Source: Batillaria attramentaria (lineage: Eukaryota > Mollusca > Gastropoda > Batillariidae). From it: a stretch of 64,000 nt of DNA. Positions 15,484-24,921 of this stretch are shown one piece after another. Position numbers and translations under genes: made by a program. The stretch covers positions 1,827,501-1,891,500 of the forward strand of contig JACVVK020000032.1 of NCBI GenBank assembly GCA_018292915.2, read 5' to 3'. The first letter of the stretch is position 1. Each line of letters begins with the position of its first letter. Under the pieces are notes generated by a model. The model worked only from the letters and a program-made list of their open reading frames with translations, made no database searches and was not told the origin of the DNA.

Positions 15484-18400
15484 TTCGCTGGAGCATTACA
15501 ATGGAATCTCCTCCCTTCATACCTGAAACAAAATATATCTACTTCTACGTTTAAGCGTGCACTCAAACAGTACCTGATGGATCGCACATAATGTATGTTA
15601 CGCGGCAACCTGTTATTCTGATTTTCTAGTTTACATCATTTCAGTATTATATCAGTGATTTGTGTTTACAAAGGTCACACGTGTGTGAATGCGTTTTGAC
15701 CTGATGGACGATTTTCTCTATGGTTTTGTTTCATGTAGTTTAGAAATTAGTGCATAATTTTCTGTGTTGAATTTTATTTTTTTCTTTTATATTTTGCTCC
15801 TTTTTTCCTTTGTAGATAGTTTCTGTAGTATTAGCAAGGGCAAGTTTGCAAACTGGCGAATTTCTGCCAAAACTTTTACCGTTGATAAATAAAGTTTCAT
15901 CATCATCATCATCTCTCAATCTCTTTCACTCTCTCTCTCTCTCTACCGTAACCGTTCACCAGCTCCAGTGAGACTTCTCCCAGTTCATGGGTGGAATCCA
16001 AGGAGGGCTCAGAAACAGAGGGAAGCTTTCCTGTGTGATAAGGATGATGGTATGATGCAAATATGGAGGTCTAAGTGGTCTGGGCCAGTGTGATGAAACA
16101 AGCATCTTCGCAATACATCTACAAAAAAGATTATTATCTCACCGACCTGTGAATCTCTAACTTTGCTATATCAAGCCAACATGCAACGAACCTCATGGGG
16201 ACTGTGATCAAACTGCTTTTTCTTCACTCGCTCACGTTTTTCTTTCTGAGCTTTCCCGATGTGGACGATTGAGTGGAGCGTCCCTTTTCTTTTTGCGATC
16301 CTGGGACGCCTCAAACCAGGCACATCAGCGAATCTGTGACCTGCAAAGACATGACACAAAACATGTCAACACAACTGCCACATCGTCACATAGGATGCAA
16401 CTAAAAACAACCGAACAAGCTTCATCAGATTCTTACAGACAAGGACATACTAAGCTCTCTTCTCACAAAATTTGTCAATCCTTTCAGGAATCCTAAAGCA
16501 ACCTCCACTGTTAAATGTATCAAAACCGAGTAAAGCTTTCCGTTTTGTCAAGAAAAGGGTTATTTGCGCAGGGTTTTTTTTTTGTTTTTTTTTTTTTACA
16601 TTTTCTTTACTCTCTCTTTCTCTCTCTCTCACTGCTGGCTGTGTCACGATGACGGCGACACACACACACACACACACACACACACAAGAAAATGTTAAAC
16701 TATGGTTCATAGGGAACAAAGGAACGAGGAAACCCCTATGTGGACACTTACTGGACATCTGATCCAAATCAGATTTATGCAAGAGGGCGGCCTCCTCGAC
16801 TTCAGTAGGTGAGCGAGCGATGGCATCCTGGAGGTGAACTTCGCTGCCCCTTTGACGACGCATGAACAGGTCCTCACGCTTGAAATGTTCTGGATGGTGA
16901 TGGTGCCGATGTTTGGAACGCCCAGATTTCTGGCTGTCAGTGCTGCGGACATATTTTCTAATGTTCAAAGATCAGCGTTCGGTAAAATGCGACAGGACCC
17001 CCACATAAGAGGGCCGAAGTCGCAAGTTTTCAATACACACATCTCAGGCCTACAAGAAGCTTCAAAGGTAAGTTTTATACCAATAGACAGCTTATTTGTT
17101 CACTTTTCAGTGACACCAGTACCTCCATATGCCCAAAATTACCCTTTGTCCCCTTTCTGTGAAGTTCCAAGTACATGTAATTTTTTTTTTTTAAAAAGGT
17201 AAACTGCAGAGCAAAGGAAGTGTGTGTGGGACCCACAGGATGAAGAATCAAGTACAACTTCACTGAAATTTAGAGGTACCCTGAGTATGCCATATTTTTT
17301 TCAAAGAAACGAAGTTCAAACAACACTGCAGTAACATACAGCAATTATTTCTGTATATATACTAAACAAATGCGCCTTAGCAAGGAGTACGTCTTTTTTT
17401 ACAACTAACACTTTTTCCTTTTAAAAAGAGTTGACAATCCAGCAACTGTACTATCATGTAACAGGCAACCAAATCACAACTCATCCTCCCAGAGTGAAAC
17501 TAACACTTTTTGTTTTTTTTTGTTTTAGACAAGTGTCCCAAGTCCAACTGTTAACCAAAGCCAATTGTATATAATACAGACTGGGGAATTGCTGAGAAAA
17601 AAAATTTGAAACCTAAGCCAGGGTGAAGAGGCACCGCCCTGCTGGGGGACCACGGGGGCAACGCTCTACTGCAGAAAACACAGTTTAGCATATTTAAAGA
17701 TATCTAGCAGCCTCTCCTGGCACCCCAAAGTAATATACTGCCTTGGTACTGACATGCAAGTCTTCAAAAATGATGTTAGACTGTCCCACATGGCATTACA
17801 TGTATCACGATGCATTACTGTTCTCTGCCTGAAACTTAGATTTTTTTGGCTGAAAGGATAGGAAATTTGACTGAAAATTGCCAAATGACTGAAAATTCCC
17901 CAGCCTGATAATACTAAAGTAATAGTCAGCTACTACCAACCTGCCAGTACGATGTAAAGAAGGTTTGCTAGTAGAGGCTTTGGAACTGGTGCTGGTGGCG
18001 GAAGCGGTGGAGACGGTACTCTCTATAGAAAGCGCTGTGTCCGTCTTGTGAGGCAACCCAGCCTGCTCTCCCTCTTGGTCGGCCATCTTGGCGACATTGC
18101 TGTAGCTGGCATCACCTGGACAGTGATTTTCTTCGTGTCAATGTTCTATGTGTCAAAAGTCATGATATGTTGATTTTTTTTTTTGATTTCTTTTTTGATT
18201 TTTTTTTTTTTTTGGGGGGGGGGGGACCTAGGACCATTTATCTTTCAAACTGAACGATGGGAAAAAAAAAAAAAAACAAGTACTGTATCACCAACACAAG
18301 AAAAGCAAGGGGAAAGATCAGTGTTCTGTACAAAACATTTTTGAGTCTTTCAGCTTGAAATATGGTGGCTTTACAAGTTAAATGGGAACATTCACAGAAA

Positions 18401-21400
18401 GGGGGGAATCCTATTGAACAGGCAACACGGCACACTATGAAACAGCCTAGTGAACAATGTGGGGCATGATGTCAAGCTTGTAAAAACGCCCCCAAGCATC
18501 ATGTACGACATTCCTGCCACGCAGCGAGCAGAAAACCAACTCACCTACAGTAAATTTCACCTTCAAACCCTCATTACTGGCAGCACTGCCCTGCTGCGAA
18601 AGGGATGCCCTGGGCGGAGCTGCACCAGGAGCAGGCGGTTGCAGAAACGCCGCGTGCTCGGAGGGACGCGGCTCCTCTGACATGTCCCCAAACATGGGAG
18701 AGGCTTCTGGTTCTTCTGAAACACTAAGCCTGAAAGTCTGCGCAGCCACAGAGGGCACGCACGGAATTCCTGCCTCGCTCTCCTTGTCTGTTCCATTCTC
18801 ATCCTCTGGTTGTGTGATGACGTCTTGAATGTTGTCTCCACCAAGAAAGAAGCCAACCTGCCAACATAAATTGCAGGGTTTTCACTTATAGACTACTTTT
18901 TCATATTCTTATTTTTTTAAACATACTGCTTTCTTTCTTTCTTTTTTTTTTTTTTTTTTTTGTTGATATACTTCTTTTTTATATTCTTTTTTTTATACAT
19001 ACTTTTTTTTTTTTTTTTGCCCCTTCCCCCCCCCCCTCCACCCCACCCCTTCAAATTAAATTTTAGCATTAACAGCATCATGGCACGTAGACACCTGCAC
19101 AGTGACAGCATCTCAAAGGTTGGCACTGAGCCGGCAGAAGGGTACACAATGACGCAGATAACACAAGGACTGAGTGAGAGGTCTATAGCATGGTCAACCA
19201 TCAAGTGGAAGAATCTGAATGTTCAACTGCTCAAGCAGAGTGTAGGAAGCACTGTATCCCACTGAGAGCTCCACTGATCATGAAGACAGACTGTTTTGAG
19301 TGTACAGGTGCTCTCACAAGCAAAACTGTTCCACAATAAGTTTTTTTTTTGTTTTTGTTGTTTTTTCGGTAAGAGAGTTCTTGCGCTTAGCACAAGTACC
19401 ATTGCGGAAGGTTTTTTTGTGGGTTTTTTTAGTTGTTGTTTGTTGTTTTTGTTTTTTTTGGGGGGGGGGGGGTATTGTTTTTGTTTGTTTGTTTGTTTGT
19501 TTGTTTTTTCCTTCCTTCATCATTTTCCCGTGTGCTTCTATAAGTTTTGGTTTATTCATTCTTGTACCATTTTGACAAATATATGTGTAAGGTAAAGCAA
19601 GTTGTATTGTGACGTTGAGTTACACATATGGACAACAGATTGCTTAATCACGGTGAGCGAAGTAGCAGCAACAATAACAACGGCAAACCAAGTTGGTTTC
19701 TTGAAGCCTAGTATACATGGAAACAGCGTGTTAAACACAAAGTCAAGAGGATAATACAAAGAACATAAAGAAAAACAATAACTGTACATAGTGCAAACAT
19801 ACCCCACAAGCAAACAACTGTGACACAAAACCTCATTCACCGACCGACACGATTATGCAGAATGCACTTGCAAGGTCAGGCCTTCGACAGTGTAGACAGA
19901 GAGGCGCTGTGGAAGCTGCTAAGGCACTATGGAGTTCCCGGGAAGATCATCTCCCTGATCCAGTGCACCTACAAAGACATGAGCTGCAGGATTGTCCATG
20001 CCGGCCAGTTGTCAGAAAGCTTTGAGGTGAAGACCGGAGTCCGCCAGGGATGCCTGTTGTCCCCATTCCTCTTCCTCCTGGTCATCGACTGGATCATGAA
20101 GACCACCACAACAGGCAGGAAAAACGGGATACAGTGGACACTCTGGACGCAGCTGGATGACCTCGACTTTGCGGACGACCTGGCGCTCCTGTCTCACAGC
20201 CACAGCCAGATGCAGGACAAGACTACATGCCTGGAAGCCACATCAGCCGGAACAGGGCTCAAGATCAACAGGAGGAAAACCGAGCTGATGAAGATCAACA
20301 CCACTGCCAACACACCAGTCACAGTCGGTGGAGAGCCCATCAGGGAGGTAGAGTCCTTTGTCTACCTGGGGAGTGTGGTTGATGGACAGGGAGGGACAGA
20401 CCGAGACGTCACAGCCAGAATCGGCAAGGCAAGAGCAGCAATGGTCATGCTGAAGAACATCTGGGCATCCAAAGTTGTCAGCATAAGAACCAAACTTCGC
20501 ATCTTCAACTCCAACGTGAAGTCAGTTCTGCTCTACGGATGCGAAACATGGAGGACAACGAAGACGATGCAGCAGAAGATCCAGACATTTCTCAACACCT
20601 GTCTGAGGCGCATCTTCAACATCCGATGGCCAGAGAAGATCCGGAACGAAGAGCTGTGGGAGCGAGCAGGGCAGGAACCAGCGACCAAGCAGATCCTGCG
20701 GAGGAAGTGGGGCTGGATTGGACACACCCTCAGGAAGCCAGCATCCAGCACCACACGCCAAGCCCTGACATGGAACCCACAGGGGAAAAGGAAGAGAGGC
20801 CGGCCTCGCAACAGCTGGAGGCGGGACACTGAGGCAGAGTTATATAAGCAGGGGACCAACTGGACTGGAGTGGCAAGAATAGCCCAGAACAGAGTGCGAT
20901 GGCGAAGGGTTGTCGATGGCCTATGCTCCACGTGGAGCCAGGGGCCTAAGTAAGTAACTTGCAAGGTCGACTGGAAAATCCCCCCCGTTAAAATAACTTA
21001 GGATAGAAGAAGACTCAAAAAAACAAACACTCACCGCAGGACTTTGTGCGCCACCTCTCTCTGTGTCGGACAGAAGTTCCACAGAAGCTGGCACAGTCTG
21101 CGGAGGCGGGCTGGGGGAGGCGCTTCCCACGAACTGGGCTTCTTCCTCTTCCCCCGCCACTTCCTCCATCACCCCTCCGTCTTTCTCATCATACCCGTCT
21201 TCATCTTCGTCCATGTCATCAGAATCCTGGAGTGGAACGATTGACTTCAGTATTCATCATTTGTAAAGTGTCTCCCGGATTTCCGTTTTTCTTTTTGAAG
21301 CATGCATGATGTTTTTCATTCTGCAGGGAGGACCAACAATGCAGGGACCCCAGCAGCAATTTGGGTCACCAGCCAAGTGAAAACTTGGAACCCAACTATT

Positions 21401-21429
21401 TTTGATAGCCCAAACAATTTTGTCACGTG

Positions 21430-21513
<84 letters not shown>

Positions 21514-23745
21514 CTGTGTGCGGGTGTTTCAGAAGCTAATAAAGGTGAAAAGTTACATGTGTGACAGAAAGACACAATTTACTGCTTCTGCTTTGGCATG
21601 CCGCAATCAGAGAAACAACGCAGGTGACGCACGAACCATTCGCACTAGACTTTGTTTGATGAGTGCCAGTTTTGGTAAACTGGAATTAGATGATGCTGTC
21701 TTGGTGTAAACTGGAATTAGATGATGCTGTCTTGCAAAATTCTTTCACCATTCAGGCTTTGTGAAACATGATTGGTTCACGTGACATGAAACCTTCTTGC
21801 ACTTTAGTGACGGGCGAGCGCTTTTGGTCCTCCCTGATTCTGTTGCCTCTCCCAACCAAATTCCTTTCATTCACGGGATTCAAACCTGGTACGGCTGTGT
21901 CCAAAGGCAGACACTTCAACCCCTAGGCCAACTGTCATTCTAGCCCTTACCTCATCGTCATCCTCCTCTGCCTCCTCCACGATGGTGGGACTCTGGATGG
22001 CGCTGCGGGAAGGGTAGCTGCGCACTTTCTTCTTTTTCTTCTTCTTTTTCTTCTTCTTTTTCTTCTTGAGGTCATCAACCTTGCTCAGGCCCTGCAGCCC
22101 TTTGGTTGACATGGACCGTAGAGGTTGGTGGGTGTGAGGGAAGGAGAACCGCCGATGACCTGGTGGCAGAAGAAGGAATATCATTATGATCACGCCTCCG
22201 TGTGTGTGAATGTGTTTTGACCTGATGGATGATTTTCTCTATGGTTTTGTTTCTTTTAGTTTAGTGCATAATTTTCTGTGCTGAATTTTTTTCTTTTATA
22301 TTTTGCTCCATTTTTTTTTCCTTAGTAGACAGTCTCTGTAGTATCAGCAACGTAAAGTTCGCAAACTGGCAAATTTACCGTTGATAAATAAAGTTTCGTC
22401 GTCATCATCATCATCATCTTAACAGGGTGTCTGGGTACAAAACCACACTTCTCATGGTCTTTACACTCTTTTTGTCAAGTGCGCCAACAGAGCAATATTT
22501 TTTCCAGATTTTTTTTCCTCCACTTCTGACTAGGCTGCCATGGATCCACTCGATGAGAGAACTGGATTAAAAAAATATATATATGAGTAGAGTCCAACCT
22601 GGCTACGCTTGCGAGTACAGAGCACATGTACATTGCTTCATTCTGCGGTCCACTCACTCCTTGATAGATCATGCTTCAGGATTGGTAAAGAGACCTATGC
22701 CTTATGAAGGCTGTATCAGCAACTTTCAGGTTGTACACAGACTAGATCTTTTGAAGTTCTGTATGGAAGTAACTGCGTGTGATTCATGCGAGCATGATTG
22801 TCGGGTTCAGTTGGTATCACTCTGAGCCAGGCAAACACCTGCAGTAATGCACAATATTTTTTTTTTTTTAACTACTTTTATGATCCCTTTCAGGAAATTC
22901 GGGCTGCCTCACCCGGGGGAAGCGCGTCGCCGCGGTGCAGTGCCACCCCATACCTATCCTATATTTTTTTACAATTTTGCTGGGGGCGGAAAGCCGGATA
23001 ACCTGGAGAGAAACCCCTGATGAGCAGCCCAGCAGCCAGGAAAAACCGGTCTCACATACACAAGCTCGACCTGGGCTCGAACCCGCGCTTCATCGCCGTG
23101 ACATTGGTGACGGCCATTCAGTTGCGCAGCAGCTAAATCCGACAGCGCTACCTATTAGACCACCGCTCACCCCAAAGTCTACTTTTGTATCAACTCACTG
23201 GCATAGTCAGATTCATCCACGTGGTAGTGGAAAGGTTTCGTAGGCCGGCGATCTTCTGTCGGGGCCTCCACCACTTCAGACCCTTGGAACAGGTCGGCCA
23301 CGCTGAACTTGCGCGGCGCTTCAAACATCTTGTTCATGTCATCATGGGAGAAAGACGGATGCAGCAGGGAGTCATCGGCTCCACTGTCCCAAGATACTGA
23401 GCTTGGAGCCTGCGAACACATCAGAGCATATTACAAAATCATTAATATTCAGTCTACTGTCTTTGTTTTGGTCTTTCCTTATTGGGGTCAAGATCATCAC
23501 TGCATGCAGGCAAAAGTGTAAGAGTGTGTGTGTGTGTGTGTTGGGGGGAGAGGGGAGGGGGGGGACACCACACAGATCAAAGAAAATCATTACAATCATG
23601 TACTTCAATGATCACGTTTGCCACATTCGTGTGTGTGCGTGTGCATGTATGGACTTTGGTGTGTATGTATATACGCATGTATGCACTAGATATAGCTGTG
23701 TGCTTATAAAAGTGTAGTCGCAGTCATTATGTATGTGCGAGCATT

Positions 23746-23776
<31 letters not shown>

Positions 23777-24890
23777 GTTCGTATTTTGTTTTGGTTTTCA
23801 GTTTTTCTGTTTTTGTTTTCCTATGCCCCCAGAAAATAAACTTGGCTTGACTTGACTTGGCTTGGTGGAGGGGATAAAAAACGGTTTTAAAACTGAGACA
23901 TGTATGCTGGTAACAGCTAGAAATTCTACACCTGACTGTGCCAAGCTAACACGCAACTCAGGTCAACTCAAAGTCTACGTGAGGGGGGATACTCCCAGTA
24001 CCCATGAAGAGATCTGGTATATTTACAGGGTCACAGTGCCTGAACAGAACATCTCCTGACAAGCTTGCGTCGTGCACTATTGAGTTTGCAGGTACTCATT
24101 TTATCCAGATTAAAAGGTTCACTGCTGCACAAAAGGCCGAAAAGAAAAAAAAAAAGATTGAAATTCAGTTCATGTAAAATTTAAGTTACGCCAAAAACTC
24201 AAACCACAAAATTTTCTTCAAAGTCTACTCACAGTGACCGCATGATGAATGGGTTCGTAACCAATGTGCCCGTCAACAGCAGAGGTAATGCCCTCAAAAA
24301 AACTCCTGATTCTCTGAGCCATTTTTTGATGAGCCACTTTATCGGGGAATTGTTAGAGCAGTGTCTCAGAGAGATACATCTACTCTGACTGAACAGTTCA
24401 CTTTGGGAGTACTGATCCATAGGGGAACAATCAATCACCCACTGATGAGTCCTGCTGCATCATTGTCAACAAAACTTCATTTTAAAATGAAACTTCTGTC
24501 AGTTGAAGTGACAAGTGGGACACAATGCACAGTTATATCATAGCTGTCAGGTGATCCTCTGTGGGTTAGCAACACTGTGTACATGTACAAGCTGAACCTC
24601 AGGGCATGAAGTTTCTTGGTGCTTGAATGAACACAACTCACCTTTAGCTTCCTGACTCATTCCCTCCCTACCCTCTGTTTAACTTTAGGGAGGTGGTTGT
24701 TGCTTCTTTTTTTTTCTAAATCACAGACAACTTAAAGATCTTCTAGTTGTTGTTTTTTGTTTTTTTTAAGACAAAAATCAACACTAGAATGCAAACAGCG
24801 TTGTTAGCTTTTTTTTGTTTGTGTTTTGTTTCTTTGTTTGAATTATGCAACAGTGCTGAGTACACAGCAAACCCTATCACCATTTCAGTT

Positions 24891-24921
<31 letters not shown>

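Noticed and set aside
19820..19877. First 20 residues of the RTE ORF as protein
   Set aside because: They come from intron sequence left of the target-site duplication.
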